In this document: positions 1 to 8,998 of the stretch, in pieces
How the letters are laid out: each line of letters starts with the position of its first letter
Numbering within the stretch: position 1 is the first letter of the stretch
NCBI RefSeq assembly: GCF_003217775.1
Contig: NZ_QJVJ01000017.1
Coordinates: forward strand, 1-64,000
Source: Paenibacillus flagellatus
Lineage (GTDB): Bacteria > Bacillota > Bacilli > Paenibacillales > NBRC-103111
Reading direction: 5' to 3'
DNA length: 64,000 nucleotides
The notes under the pieces: generated by a model
What the model saw: only the letters and a program-made list of their open reading frames with translations
Databases searched by the model: none
What the model was told of the DNA's origin: nothing
Program-made: the position numbers and the translations under genes

Positions 1-66
1 TCGACTTGCATGTATTAGGCACGCCGCCAGCGTTCGTCCTGAGCCAGGATCAAACTCTCCAAAAAG
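1..66 (-). rRNA. 16S ribosomal RNA, 5' end only
   Basis: Read on the minus strand, this begins with the universal 16S start (GAGTTTGATCCTGGCTCAG) and continues with the GACGAACGCTGGCGGCGTGCC stretch and the ATGCAAGTCGA stretch. The gene runs leftward out of the window, so only about 66 bases are present. The exact mature 5' end is estimated. The upstream leader carries a CTTGAAAACTGAACA element typical of Firmicute rRNA leaders (about 155-170). Confidence 0.97.
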
Positions 67-233
67 GTACTGCTTATTGGATGAGCTGATTGCTCAATTC
101 GTACTGACTTGTTGTGGTCTCTTGCGAAACCGCACTTGCACGCTCGTTGTTCAGTTTTCAAGGAGCAAAAGCTTGTCTTGCTTGCCGTCGTCCCGTTACC
201 CTTTCGATCGGGGTTCCGAGCGGCGACTTTTAT

Positions 234-263
234 AAGATATCACATTCGGCCATTCGAATGCAA
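234..263 (-). promoter_or_regulatory. rRNA operon promoter P2
   Basis: On the minus strand TTGCAT (258-263) and TATCTT (234-239) are separated by 18 bases. This is the promoter nearer the 16S gene. Both candidate rRNA promoters share the same TTGCATTCG start, which suggests a tandem duplicated arrangement as in other Firmicute rrn operons. Confidence 0.65.
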
Positions 264-322
264 GTCTTTTTTTCAGCCATCTTTTGGTCGATAGCCTCAT
301 GCCGTTTGAAGCGGCGAAAACA

Positions 323-351
323 AATATACCAAATCTGTACGACGAATGCAA
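323..351 (-). promoter_or_regulatory. rRNA operon promoter P1
   Basis: On the minus strand TTGCAT (346-351) and TATATT (323-328) are separated by 17 bases, a good SigA promoter about 260 bases upstream of the 16S start and about 90 bases upstream of P2. Confidence 0.7.
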
Positions 352-382
352 ATGGAACATTCGGCCAATCCCGGATACAACG

Positions 383-410
383 AAAAAAGCGCCGGCAAAA
401 GCCGACGCTT
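383..410 (-). terminator. intrinsic terminator of the purine permease gene
   Basis: On the minus strand a 9-10 bp GC-rich stem (AGCGTCGGC / GCCGGCGCT) with a TTTT loop is followed by a run of six T. It lies 18 bases past the permease stop and separates it from the rRNA promoters. Confidence 0.85.
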
Positions 411-427
411 ACGCAAAAGAAAGAACG

Positions 428-1804
428 TCAATGAACGCCCAGGAACATGTAGCGAACAACGATCAAAATGCTGATTACCCATAGCAGCCAATGAATTTTG
501 ATCTTTTTCGAGGACACGATATTGCTGATCGCGGCCAGGATCGTGTACGATACGAGACCGAACGAAATTCCGTTCGCAATGCTGTTCGTGAACGGCATCA
601 TGACGATCGTCAAAAACGCCGGGAACGCTTCAAGGAAGTTGTCCCACTCGATCTCCTTCACTTGCGCCATCATGAGCACGCCCACGATGATGAGAGCCGG
701 GGCCGTAGCGGCCGAAGGCACGATCAGGGCAAGCGGCGCGATGAACAGCGCGAGAATGAACAGGACGCCCGTCGTAACGGCGGTAAGGCCCGTACGTCCT
801 CCCTCGGCTACCCCGCTGGCGCTTTCCACGTAAGCCGTAATCGTGCTCGTGCCGAGAAGAGCGCCCGTGCTGACGCCCGCGGCGTCGACGAGCATCGCTT
901 TGCCGACCGTCTTCTCGCCCTTCGCCTTGTCTTTCAACAATCCGGCGCGGTTCGCCGTACCGACGAGCGTTCCGAACGTATCGAACAGCTCGACGAAGGT
1001 GAAGATCAAGATGATCTCGATAATCCCTACACCGAACGCGCCGGCAATATCGAGCTTGCCGACCGCCAAGTTGTCGAAGGAAGGAATCCAGCTGGCGCTG
1101 CCTAGTCCTTTGACGTTCGTCACGCCCATCGGAATGCCGATAATCGTAGCGGCTACGATGCCGATCAGCAAAGCGCCCTTCACGCGCAGCACCATCAGGA
1201 TCGCGATCAAGAGAAGCGCGATCAGTGCGAGCGCCGTATCTTTATTATGTATGAAATCGCCCAGCACGATGTTGAACTGGTTGGAGTTCAGTACGGGGGT
1301 CTTGTTGACGTCCGTTCCCGGATTGACGCTGACCATCATAATATTGGCCAGCTTCGCCCCGATAATCGTAATGAACAGCCCGATGCCGACCGTAATCGCG
1401 ACCTTCAAATTGTGAGGCACGGCGGTAAGCAGCAGCTGACGCACTTTGGTCACCGTCAGGATAATGAAGATGATCCCCGACAGGAAAACGGCGCCCAGCG
1501 CGATTTCCCAGCTGATTTTGCCGTTGGAAGACAGGACGACGGTCATGAAGTAAGCGTTCAAGCCCATACCCGGAGCAAGCGCGACCGGTATGTTGACGAA
1601 CAAGCCCATCAGCAGCGTAACCAAGCCCGCACCGACCGCCGTGGCGAAAAAGACGCCCTCATCCGGAATTCCCGCACCGTTCTTGCCCAGAAACAGCGTG
1701 TTGACGAACAGAATGTACGCCATCGTCATAAAAGTGGTCAAACCCGCAATGACTTCGGTCCGAACCGTGGTTCCGTTCTCCTTCAGTTTAAAGAAGCGAT
1801 CCAT
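428..1804 (-). CDS. pbuG: guanine/hypoxanthine permease, NCS2 (AzgA/PbuG) family
   Basis: A 458-residue polytopic membrane protein that imports purine bases with protons. The sequence shows about 12-14 hydrophobic segments, the conserved TTFMTMAYILFVN start of the family near residue 23, the FVELFDT segment with E272 and D275 expected in the substrate site, and the GTSTITAYVESASG motif at 318-331. The ATG at 1804 is chosen because it has AGGAGG (1817-1822) behind it and the protein starts as its relatives do; the longer open frame upstream overlaps the riboswitch terminator. The guanine-type riboswitch upstream argues for guanine/hypoxanthine rather than adenine. guaA lies 2 kb away and guaB at 48.8 kb. 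PbuG versus PbuO cannot be settled from sequence alone. Confidence 0.93.
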   Translation of the reverse strand: MDRFFKLKENGTTVRTEVIAGLTTFMTMAYILFVNTLFLGKNGAGIPDEGVFFATAVGAGLVTLLMGLFVNIPVALAPGMGLNAYFMTVVLSSNGKISWEIALGAVFLSGIIFIILTVTKVRQLLLTAVPHNLKVAITVGIGLFITIIGAKLANIMMVSVNPGTDVNKTPVLNSNQFNIVLGDFIHNKDTALALIALLLIAILMVLRVKGALLIGIVAATIIGIPMGVTNVKGLGSASWIPSFDNLAVGKLDIAGAFGVGIIEIILIFTFVELFDTFGTLVGTANRAGLLKDKAKGEKTVGKAMLVDAAGVSTGALLGTSTITAYVESASGVAEGGRTGLTAVTTGVLFILALFIAPLALIVPSAATAPALIIVGVLMMAQVKEIEWDNFLEAFPAFLTIVMMPFTNSIANGISFGLVSYTILAAISNIVSSKKIKIHWLLWVISILIVVRYMFLGVH

Positions 1805-1905
1805 GTTTTTACTATTCCTCCTAAACAAGCTTATTGGGAATAACAAAAGCTCCCGCCGAAACGAATTCGGCGAAGATGCATTCGGGCGGAGCGGCTGCAA
1901 ACAGC

Positions 1906-1947
1906 AAAAAAAACCTAAGACGATCCACAGAATCAACGTCTAGGTTT
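1906..1947 (-). terminator. riboswitch-controlled terminator of pbuG
   Basis: On the minus strand AAACCTAGACG pairs with CGTCTTAGGTTT across a 12-base loop and is followed by eight T. It lies between the guanine aptamer and the pbuG start, so it is the natural expression platform: ligand binding should favour this hairpin and stop transcription. Confidence 0.88.
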
Positions 1948-2021
1948 CCACTCCCGGGAAACGTTATGCAGCGAGCCGGTCCGGTGCGAGAACGCGGCCT
2001 GCTTTCATACGATACCCGATT

Positions 2022-2083
2022 CGTAGCCAGATCATTTACGGTGACCTTGTAGAAACTCTCAAGCCAATTCTTGAGAATATACG
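2022..2083 (-). ncRNA. purine (guanine-class) riboswitch aptamer
   Basis: Read on the minus strand the 62-nt element has P1 (CGTA/TACG), P2 (CTCAAG/CTTGAG), the invariant junction GTTTCTAC, P3 (AGGTCA/TGATCT) with the canonical CCGTAAA loop, and the P1-proximal GGCTACG. The base that selects the ligand (position 74 in xpt numbering, just before the 3' P1 strand) is C, which pairs with guanine; adenine riboswitches have U. The aptamer is followed by an intrinsic terminator and then pbuG, so excess guanine or hypoxanthine should shut the permease off. Confidence 0.95.
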
Positions 2084-2107
2084 AAATCAATATGTTATTC
2101 TTCCCAT

Positions 2108-2137
2108 ATTGTAAAGGCGACTGTCGAACGTTGTCAA
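2108..2137 (-). promoter_or_regulatory. SigA promoter of the riboswitch-pbuG transcript
   Basis: On the minus strand a perfect TTGACA (2132-2137) and TACAAT (2108-2113) are spaced by 18 bases. Transcription would start about 15-20 bases before the riboswitch aptamer. Confidence 0.85.
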
Positions 2138-2204
2138 CAGGAAAGGCGAACGTTAAACGAAAAATATTTAGATTCGTTCGGAAGTATGCGTTTTCAAATT
2201 AATA

Positions 2205-2238
2205 GCATAAAGCCGGATCGCCTATCGGCGTCCGGCCC
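2205..2238 (-). terminator. terminator of the antiporter gene
   Basis: On the minus strand GGCCGGACGCC and GGCGATCCGGCT form a stem with one mismatch and a short loop, followed by TTTAT. It lies just past the antiporter stop at 2253; the T run is short. Confidence 0.6.
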
Positions 2239-2252
2239 TTCCCTCGCCCCGA

Positions 2253-3410
2253 TTATCCCGTTTTTTCCGCTTCGTTTGCGGGAGACGGCTTCAAAAACAG
2301 CTTCATCAGCGGCGGCGTAATGAGCGTCGTGACCAGTACGACCACCACTATTACCGCGAACATGTCCCGGGAGAGCAGGCTCGCCTCCAAGCCCATCGCG
2401 GCAATGATCAACGCGACTTCTCCCCGCGATACCATAGCCGCGCCGATGCCGAACGAAAGCTTCCAGCCGAAGCCGGACAGCTTCGCGCCGAGCGCCGAAC
2501 CGATCAGCTTGGTCGCGATCGCCAGCACACTCAATCCTGCAATCAGTCCGACGTTCCCGCCGATTCCGGCAAATTCGGCCGTTACCCCGATCGACGTAAA
2601 AAACACGGGAACGAATATCGAATACCCGATCGTCTCGACCTTCTCGAACACCTCATGCTTGAACGACGTCAGGCTGATGGCTACGCCGGCGGCATAGGCG
2701 CCGATAATCGCCGCCACGCCCGCATATTCGGCCAAGTAAGCGAACAAGAAGCAAATGATGAGCCCGGCGGAAATGACCGCCTCGCTGACGCGGAGCGGGG
2801 CGAACCGCTTCAATACCCAAGGCACGACCTTCCATCCGAGCACGATCGCGACGGCGAAAAACGCCGCTTTCTTCAAAACAAGCGTACCGAGGCTGACGTC
2901 CCCGCCGCCTACCAGGCTCATGACGAAAGCGAGCGCGACGATGACCAATATATCGTCGATGACGGCCGCCCCGAGTATCGTCGCCCCTTCCTTCGACTTC
3001 AATCGCCCCATTTCCTTCAACGCCTGGACCGAGATGCTGACGCTGGTGGCGGAGAGCAGCAAGCCCAAAAAAATCGCCTCCGTGGCCGAAAGCCCGATCA
3101 ACATGCCCGCTCCGTACCCGCAAGCGAAAGGAACGGCAATTCCGGCGATACCGACGAAGGTCGACGCCTTGCCGGTTTTCCGGAACTGGTCCGCATCCGT
3201 TTCCAAACCGGCTATGAACATGAGCAGAATGACGCCGATTTGGCTGAGCTCCTGTAAAATATCGGTGCTGTTTACGAGCCCGAGAACGGACGGGCCAAGG
3301 ACGATGCCGATCAGAAGCTTGCCCAGAACGGAAGGCTGCCCGAGCTTGACGCTGATATCCCCGGCGATTTTGGATGCAAGCAAAATAACGGCCAGTTGAA
3401 AAAGAAGCAT
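2253..3410 (-). CDS. monovalent cation/proton antiporter, CPA2 family
   Basis: A 385-residue integral membrane protein with about 11-12 hydrophobic helices and no cytoplasmic TrkA domain. Family landmarks are the LGQPSVLG and GIVLGPSVLG segments near residues 23-45, the TSVS stretch at 122-125 and the paired aspartates D152-D153 in IDDILVI, which in NapA-type antiporters mark electrogenic Na+/H+ exchange. The ATG has AGAGGTGG six bases upstream. It faces the same way as guaA but a long hairpin with a T run lies between them, so it is probably transcribed separately or by read-through. The ion (Na+, K+ or Li+) cannot be told from sequence. GerN/NapA-like is the best description. Confidence 0.88.
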   Translation of the reverse strand: MLLFQLAVILLASKIAGDISVKLGQPSVLGKLLIGIVLGPSVLGLVNSTDILQELSQIGVILLMFIAGLETDADQFRKTGKASTFVGIAGIAVPFACGYGAGMLIGLSATEAIFLGLLLSATSVSISVQALKEMGRLKSKEGATILGAAVIDDILVIVALAFVMSLVGGGDVSLGTLVLKKAAFFAVAIVLGWKVVPWVLKRFAPLRVSEAVISAGLIICFLFAYLAEYAGVAAIIGAYAAGVAISLTSFKHEVFEKVETIGYSIFVPVFFTSIGVTAEFAGIGGNVGLIAGLSVLAIATKLIGSALGAKLSGFGWKLSFGIGAAMVSRGEVALIIAAMGLEASLLSRDMFAVIVVVVLVTTLITPPLMKLFLKPSPANEAEKTG

Positions 3411-3468
3411 CTCGATTCCACCTCTTCTTTCTTTACTTTAGAATGCGCAAAAGCCCGAAACGACACGC

Positions 3469-3533
3469 AAAAAAGGAGCCCGTCGACCACGACTTTGCCA
3501 ATTGGACATGGCAAGGCCCTGGTGACAGGCTCC
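3469..3533 (-). terminator. long bulged hairpin plus T run between guaA and the antiporter
   Basis: On the minus strand GGAGCCTGTCACCA pairs with TGGTCGACGGGCTCC almost continuously (one bulge), then an internal loop (GGGCC opposite AGTCG) and an inner stem TTGCCA/TGGCAA, followed by six T. It is a valid guaA terminator, but it is much larger than the other terminators here and lies only 58 bases before the antiporter start, so attenuation of the antiporter is possible. Confidence 0.75.
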
Positions 3534-3635
3534 TCCGAAAAAAACGTATTCGGTTCTAGGGCATTCTTTGCGTTACTATACGAAAGAACGAAGGGACGGT
3601 TTCAACAAAACGTTCCGCCCCCGGCCGCTCTCGTC

Positions 3636-5174
3636 TTATTCCCACTCGATCGTCGCCGGCGGCTTGGACGTAATGTCGTACACGACGCGGTTCACGTTCT
3701 CCACTTCGTTGACGATCCGGTTCGAGATGCGCTCGAGCACATCGTACGGAATCCGGGCCCAATCGGCCGTCATCCCGTCGATGGACGTGACGGCGCGGAT
3801 GCCGACCGTATGCGAATACGTCCGGCCGTCGCCCATGACGCCGACGCTCTTCATGTTCGGGAGCGCGGTGAAATATTGCCAAATCTCGCGGTTCAGCCCG
3901 GCCTTGGCGATCTCGTCGCGCAGGATGGCGTCGGATTCGCGCACGATATGCAGCTTCTCCTCGGTCACCTCGCCCAAGACGCGAATCGCGAGCCCCGGCC
4001 CTGGGAACGGCTGACGCCAGACGATTTCCGGCGGCAGTCCGCACTCCTCCCCGACTTTGCGAACCTCGTCCTTGAACAAGGCCTTTAACGGTTCGACGAG
4101 CTTGAACTTCATGTCCTCCGGCAGCCCGCCGACGTTGTGGTGCGACTTGATCGTCTGCGCCGTAGCCGTACCACTCTCGATAATATCGGTGTACAAAGTA
4201 CCTTGAGCGAGGAAATCGAAGTCGTCGAACTTCGCCGATTCCTCTTGGAAGACGTAAATAAATTCGTTGCCGATAATTTTTCGCTTCTGCTCCGGGTCGG
4301 AGACGCCCCGCAATTTGGACAAGAACCGTTCCCGGGCATCGATCTTGACGACCTTCATGTCGAATTTGCCGACGAACGTCTCCATGACGCTTTCGGCTTC
4401 CCCTTTGCGGAGAAGGCCGTGGTCGATGAACATGCAGGTCAGCTGCGGACCGATCGCTTTGTGGATCAGAATCGCGACGACGGACGAATCGACGCCGCCG
4501 CTCAGCGCGCACAGCACTTTGCGGTCGCCGACCTGATCGCGGATTTCGCGGATCGTATCTTCGATGAACGTCTCCATGCTCCAGTTGCCTTCGCAGCCGC
4601 ACACGTTGAACAGGAAGTTGCGGATCATTTCGTTGCCGTACACCGAATGGCGTACTTCCGGATGAAATTGGACGGCGAAAAACTTCTTCTCCGGATGGCT
4701 CATCGCCGCAACCGGCGCATGCTCCGTGCTGGCGTCGACGACGAAGCCGGCCGGCTGTACCGACACGTGGTCGCCGTGGCTCATCCAGACCGTTTGCTTG
4801 CGCTCCAGTCCTTGCACGAGATAGCAGCCTTCCGTAAATTCGACGTCGGCTTTGCCGTACTCGCGCTTGCTCGATTTTTCGACCTTGCCATCCAGCTGGT
4901 ACGCCATCAGCTGCATGCCGTAGCAAATGCCCATGATCGGCAAGCCCAGCTCGTAGATCGCCGGATCCACCTTCGGCGCATTTTCCTCGTACACGCTCGC
5001 AGGCCCGCCGGAAAAGACGATCCCTTTCGGCGCCAGCTCGCGAATTTTGTCCACGGACGTATTGTAGGGCAGCAGCTCGCTGTACACGCCCAAATCGCGT
5101 ATACGGCGCGCAATCAGTTGGTTGTACTGTCCCCCGAAGTCAAGAACGACGATCATTTCGTTCGGCTTGCTCAT
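3636..5174 (-). CDS. guaA: GMP synthase (glutamine-hydrolysing)
   Basis: Cytoplasmic 512-residue enzyme converting XMP, glutamine and ATP to GMP. The N-terminal class I glutamine amidotransferase has the nucleophile C84 in GICYGMQ and the H171/E173 pair in FHPEV. The ATP-pyrophosphatase P-loop SGGVDS is at 225-230 and the GMP synthase dimerisation domain ends in the typical [11 protein letters not shown]. Length matches the family. The ATG follows AGGAGG, and a good SigA promoter lies 50 bases upstream. With the PbuG-type permease nearby and IMP dehydrogenase at 48.8 kb, this window covers guanine salvage import and the IMP to GMP route. No riboswitch is visible in its short leader. Confidence 0.98.
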   Translation of the reverse strand: MSKPNEMIVVLDFGGQYNQLIARRIRDLGVYSELLPYNTSVDKIRELAPKGIVFSGGPASVYEENAPKVDPAIYELGLPIMGICYGMQLMAYQLDGKVEKSSKREYGKADVEFTEGCYLVQGLERKQTVWMSHGDHVSVQPAGFVVDASTEHAPVAAMSHPEKKFFAVQFHPEVRHSVYGNEMIRNFLFNVCGCEGNWSMETFIEDTIREIRDQVGDRKVLCALSGGVDSSVVAILIHKAIGPQLTCMFIDHGLLRKGEAESVMETFVGKFDMKVVKIDARERFLSKLRGVSDPEQKRKIIGNEFIYVFQEESAKFDDFDFLAQGTLYTDIIESGTATAQTIKSHHNVGGLPEDMKFKLVEPLKALFKDEVRKVGEECGLPPEIVWRQPFPGPGLAIRVLGEVTEEKLHIVRESDAILRDEIAKAGLNREIWQYFTALPNMKSVGVMGDGRTYSHTVGIRAVTSIDGMTADWARIPYDVLERISNRIVNEVENVNRVVYDITSKPPATIEWE

Positions 5175-5221
5175 AAAAGCCTCCTCGAAGCGGTTTGCGC
5201 TTCCGTTTTCATTTAGCTTTC

Positions 5222-5251
5222 ATTATATAAAAGCGCGGAAGACAAGGTCAA
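5222..5251 (-). promoter_or_regulatory. SigA promoter of guaA
   Basis: On the minus strand TTGACC (5246-5251) and TATAAT (5222-5227) with an 18-base spacer, about 48 bases upstream of the guaA ATG. Confidence 0.85.
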
Positions 5252-5253
5252 GG

Positions 5254-5283
5254 AAAAAGGAACCGGAGTTTATTTCCGGTTCC
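5254..5283 (-). terminator. terminator-like hairpin upstream of the guaA promoter
   Basis: On the minus strand GGAACCGGA and TCCGGTTCC form a perfect 9-bp stem with a 7-base loop, followed by five T. It ends at the guaA -35 box. It is a second terminator after the one at 5404-5444, so it may close a very short transcript from 5284-5403 or simply insulate guaA. Confidence 0.6.
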
Positions 5284-5403
5284 GATCCCCGTACGCCCCC
5301 TCCAAAAAAAATTGCGGCTCTCAATACTGTTCTCTCATTTAATTGATACAGCCTTTGGCTAATTGTCCCATCATTCATTTTAACAACCTTGATTCCGGCC
5401 GCG

Positions 5404-5444
5404 AAAAAAACACTCCCTAGATCGCTTATGCTACTGGGAGTGCT
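5404..5444 (-). terminator. terminator of the moxR/DUF58/transglutaminase operon
   Basis: On the minus strand GCACTCCC pairs with GGGAGTGT across a loop of about 17 bases and is followed by seven T. It lies 17 bases past the stop of the last gene. Confidence 0.85.
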
Positions 5445-5460
5445 TCAAATGAAAATTTAA

Positions 5461-7788
5461 CTACGTGCGCCCGATCCGCCGCCAAAACTCCTTGGCGCTC
5501 CGCCTCGAGGAGCGCGGCGCCGGCGCGCCGCCGTACCGGACGGCCTCGTACTGCCGGACGAAGTCGCGCAGCGCCTCGCGCTTGTCCGGCTCGGCCAGCG
5601 GCAGCGCGTCGACGTACTCGCGGACGGTGAGGCCGGGATGCTTGCGGCCGAGCTTGGCGAACAGCCGGCGCCACAGCCTGTCGAACGCGCGCGTCGAGGC
5701 GGAGCGTCTGCCGCGGGCGTACTCGTGCGAGTACGGGCCGCCGTGCGGGGCGAACGCGACGGCCGTCGGACGGCGGCGGAGCAGCGCGTACAGCAGCGGC
5801 GGAACGAGCAGCAGAAGTGCGCCCGCTGCAATCAGCGCCAACCGGGAGGCCGGTTGCTGCTCCAACCATGCGCGAACGTTCGTTAGGGCGGCATCCCATG
5901 GCCGCCCCGCGCTTACTTCCGCAGCTCCGGCTGCGGAAGCCGCCCCCGCCGCATTCCCCGCAGCGCCTGCAGCAACAGGCGCAAGCGAGGCCACGACGCT
6001 TTCCGGTGCGGCCGAGGCGGCGGCACTCGGCGTCGGGTCGAATGCGACCCAGCCGCGACCCTCGATATAAGCTTCCGCCCACGAATGCGCGTTCCGGTTC
6101 AGCACTTGAACGAGCGTCATGCCGTCTTCGCTTCTCCCGCCCGCGTCCTCGATCGCCTCTCCCGGCGTAAACCCTTTGACCCATCGGGCGGGGATGCCCG
6201 CGGATCGGAGCAGGACGACCATCGACGTCGAGAAGTAGTCGCAGTAGCCCTCCTTGCTTTCGAACAAAAACGAGTCGACGAAATCGTCGGCTCCCGCCGG
6301 GAGCTCGGCCACGTCCATTCTATACGCGTAGTTGGATTTCAGAAACGTCTCGATCGCCGAGGCGCGGGCATAATCGCTCGTCAGCCCCGATGCGATCGTC
6401 TCCGCCAACGCCTGCACCCGGGTCGGCAGCGTCGCAGGAAGCTGCAGCTCGGCCGCGAACGTCTCCCGGTCGGGTCCCGCCCATTCCGCGTCCGCGGGTG
6501 CGCCCTCACCGAGGGCGGCCGCGGGCGATACGTCCCAACCGGCATCCGTCCTCGGCACGGAAACCTGCAGCCGGTAAAAGGCTACCGGATCGCGCGGATC
6601 CGGGCTCGAGACGACGTAAGCGCCGTCGCCGCCCGTGAGCACTTCCTCAGGCGGCAGCGGCTTGCCGCTCCGGGTCGCGATCGCTTCGACCTTCTCAATC
6701 GTCCCACCCGCGAACAGGCGGCCAGCCGCCCGCGGATCGAGCACCGTCACTTCCTGCACGATGGAATCGGTCGCCCTCGGTTGGGGCTCGATACGCCTCT
6801 CTCCCGCAACGACGTCACCGTTCTCCCAGCCCTTGCCGGTGTAAAACGTCTTCGTCTCCCCGCGCCAATAGGTGGACCTCTCGGTCCGGGCGATAAACGC
6901 GACCGAATCGTCCGGCCGCACCGGACCGCCGAGAACGGTGTCGTCCTCCCCGTAGCCCGTCAACGCGACGTCGTTCGGGCCGGACGTTTCTTGCGCGCTC
7001 GCGTCGATAACCGAAACCGGCGCCGCTCCACCGCCCGCAATAGGGCTCCACGACCCGAGCCGAGCCATCAGCTCGCCGGTGTCGAGCGGCTTCATGACGC
7101 CGGTCCGCTGCTGCGGCGGCAGCCACAGCCCGGCCGCCACGACGGCGGCCAGCAGCAGAGGAACGGAGACGAGCCAGCCGATCGGCCAGCCGGCGAGACG
7201 CCGCCGCAGCGCGAACCGGCTCTCCAGACGGGAAAATTGAAGCAAGCCCATCAAGACGAAGCCGAACCATACCGTGCGGATGATCGCCCCCGACGTGTTC
7301 ACGCCCGGCCACAGCTGCAGTCCGAGCAGGTAGAGAAGCGTCGCCGCGACAAACCAGAGCGCATGCTGGCGCTCCACGACAGACGCATAGATGACGGAAA
7401 TCATCATCGACCAGCCGAGCAGAAACAGAAGCGTTCGGTTCTCCCCGCTGAACGCCCCGTAATCCGCGTCGGCGATCGCGACCGCGTCCTTCAACGTCAG
7501 CTCGAAGTGACGAGCCAGCCAAGCCGGATTCGGAAACGTGGCGGCATCGAATAAATACCCGACCATCCCGATACAGACGAGCAGCTTGATCGGCCAGCCG
7601 ATCCACGGCGGCAGGCGCGACCAATCGACGGCGACGAACAAGGCGAAAGCCAGCAAAAACGGCCCGATCCGGTATACTCCGCTCCACTCCGCCATATCGA
7701 GCAGCGGGCGCAGCCATTCGATCAATAAGGCGTACAAAAGAACCGCAGCGACGCCTTCCCGAAACGGCGAACGTTCAGGCGATAACAT
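5461..7788 (-). CDS. membrane transglutaminase-like protein (DUF3488-transglutaminase-DUF4129)
   Basis: A 775-residue protein with several N-terminal membrane helices (about residues 10-210), a large extracellular part containing a transglutaminase-like papain fold, one further helix near residue 640 and a cytoplasmic DUF4129 tail. The predicted Cys-His-Asp triad lies in EGYCDYFS, NAHSWAE and VAFDPTP. The ATG at 7788 is preferred over the GTG at 7797 because GGGAGGTG lies six bases before it and overlaps that GTG. The start lies inside the end of the DUF58 gene, so translation is coupled. MoxR-DUF58-transglutaminase clusters are widespread; a role in envelope or complex assembly is inferred, and the substrate is unknown. 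Confidence 0.9.
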   Translation of the reverse strand: MLSPERSPFREGVAAVLLYALLIEWLRPLLDMAEWSGVYRIGPFLLAFALFVAVDWSRLPPWIGWPIKLLVCIGMVGYLFDAATFPNPAWLARHFELTLKDAVAIADADYGAFSGENRTLLFLLGWSMMISVIYASVVERQHALWFVAATLLYLLGLQLWPGVNTSGAIIRTVWFGFVLMGLLQFSRLESRFALRRRLAGWPIGWLVSVPLLLAAVVAAGLWLPPQQRTGVMKPLDTGELMARLGSWSPIAGGGAAPVSVIDASAQETSGPNDVALTGYGEDDTVLGGPVRPDDSVAFIARTERSTYWRGETKTFYTGKGWENGDVVAGERRIEPQPRATDSIVQEVTVLDPRAAGRLFAGGTIEKVEAIATRSGKPLPPEEVLTGGDGAYVVSSPDPRDPVAFYRLQVSVPRTDAGWDVSPAAALGEGAPADAEWAGPDRETFAAELQLPATLPTRVQALAETIASGLTSDYARASAIETFLKSNYAYRMDVAELPAGADDFVDSFLFESKEGYCDYFSTSMVVLLRSAGIPARWVKGFTPGEAIEDAGGRSEDGMTLVQVLNRNAHSWAEAYIEGRGWVAFDPTPSAAASAAPESVVASLAPVAAGAAGNAAGAASAAGAAEVSAGRPWDAALTNVRAWLEQQPASRLALIAAGALLLLVPPLLYALLRRRPTAVAFAPHGGPYSHEYARGRRSASTRAFDRLWRRLFAKLGRKHPGLTVREYVDALPLAEPDKREALRDFVRQYEAVRYGGAPAPRSSRRSAKEFWRRIGRT

Positions 7789-8998
7789 CTTCGGCACCTC
7801 CCGGAAGCGGCAGCGGCGTTCGCGGCGATTGGAGCACCGTAACCGGACAGCCGGCCGTCTCCAGCTCGCGCATCATATGTCTTTGCCGGTGCGTAAGCGG
7901 CTTTTCGCCTTGAACGATCCAAACGTTAACCGGACGGCGGGCGGCCCGCAGCAGCCTCGCGGCACGGACAAGCGACTCGTCCGGATTCGCGGTGATGTAG
8001 ATCGCCGCGCAATCGGCCGGCCAGGAGGCCGACTCGCGCAGCAGCGGCTCCGCTCCGCTCCCGGCGTCCCCCGTGCGAGCGCGGCTGAGCAGCTCGTACG
8101 CTTCCGTCATGTCGGGACGGCAAGCGAGCGGCAGGCTCATCGCGGGATCGCTCCCGACGCGCAGGCTGGCGGCCGCCTTCCTCCGGACCGCCCATTCCAG
8201 CAGACCGGCGGCGACCCGTACGCCGGCTTCGAACAACCGTCCCTCCTCCGGTCCGGCGAATCCGACCCGCGACCCGTCCAGCACGACGGCCAGCCGTTCG
8301 GCTTCGATCGAATCGGTCGTTTTCGTCTTCAATGAGCCGGTTCGAGCCGTCGCCTTCCAATGAATACGCTGCAGCGGATCGCCCGCCGCATAGTGGCGAA
8401 TGCCGGTCACGACCGGCGTCGTCGGAACGTCCGGCCGGATCGGCGCAACAGACCTGCCCGCTTCGGACGACGCTCCGCGAAAGACGGCGTCAAGCGGCAT
8501 CGGCTTCGGATAGACGGCGAACTCGTCGCCTCCCGGGATGACGATCCGTTTGCGCAGCAAGCCGACCCAGTCGCCGGCGTCCAGCTCGAGCCGGACGAAC
8601 CGGTACCGTCCCCGTCCCAGCCGGCCAAGCTTGTAGCGGAACCGGACAACGGATCGCCAGCCGGGAAACAACAGCCGGCTGTACCGGTAATCCTCCGTTC
8701 CGTCGGTCCAGACGTCGGTGGCGACGATCCAGCCGGCCGGCAAAACGCCGCCGCGCCGAACGGTCACGGTGACGAAGGCGTCGTCCCCGGCGAAAAACCG
8801 GGTCTGCGGCAGCTGCCGCTCGGCCCGAAGACGGCGAAGCCCGAACAGCATCGACCCGAGCGAGAGAGCGAGTAGCATAGCCGTCCCGCAGCTCAGAAAC
8901 GAAGACGAAAACCCTCCGCGCCAAAGGTACAGCGCATACGAACCCGAGCACAGCACGGCGACGGCGGCGAAATTTCCCCAGCTCATCCTTTTTTTCAT
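7775..8998 (-). CDS. DUF58 domain-containing protein
   Basis: A 407-residue protein with two hydrophobic helices near the N terminus (about residues 8-45), a beta-rich middle part and a C-terminal DUF58 (von Willebrand A-like) domain beginning near the IRHYAAGDPLQRIHWKATAR motif. The ATG overlaps the moxR stop (ATGA), so the two are translationally coupled. DUF58 proteins usually partner a MoxR AAA+ ATPase encoded next door, as here. The precise cellular function is not known. Confidence 0.9.
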   Translation of the reverse strand: MKKRMSWGNFAAVAVLCSGSYALYLWRGGFSSSFLSCGTAMLLALSLGSMLFGLRRLRAERQLPQTRFFAGDDAFVTVTVRRGGVLPAGWIVATDVWTDGTEDYRYSRLLFPGWRSVVRFRYKLGRLGRGRYRFVRLELDAGDWVGLLRKRIVIPGGDEFAVYPKPMPLDAVFRGASSEAGRSVAPIRPDVPTTPVVTGIRHYAAGDPLQRIHWKATARTGSLKTKTTDSIEAERLAVVLDGSRVGFAGPEEGRLFEAGVRVAAGLLEWAVRRKAAASLRVGSDPAMSLPLACRPDMTEAYELLSRARTGDAGSGAEPLLRESASWPADCAAIYITANPDESLVRAARLLRAARRPVNVWIVQGEKPLTHRQRHMMRELETAGCPVTVLQSPRTPLPLPGGAEDVIA

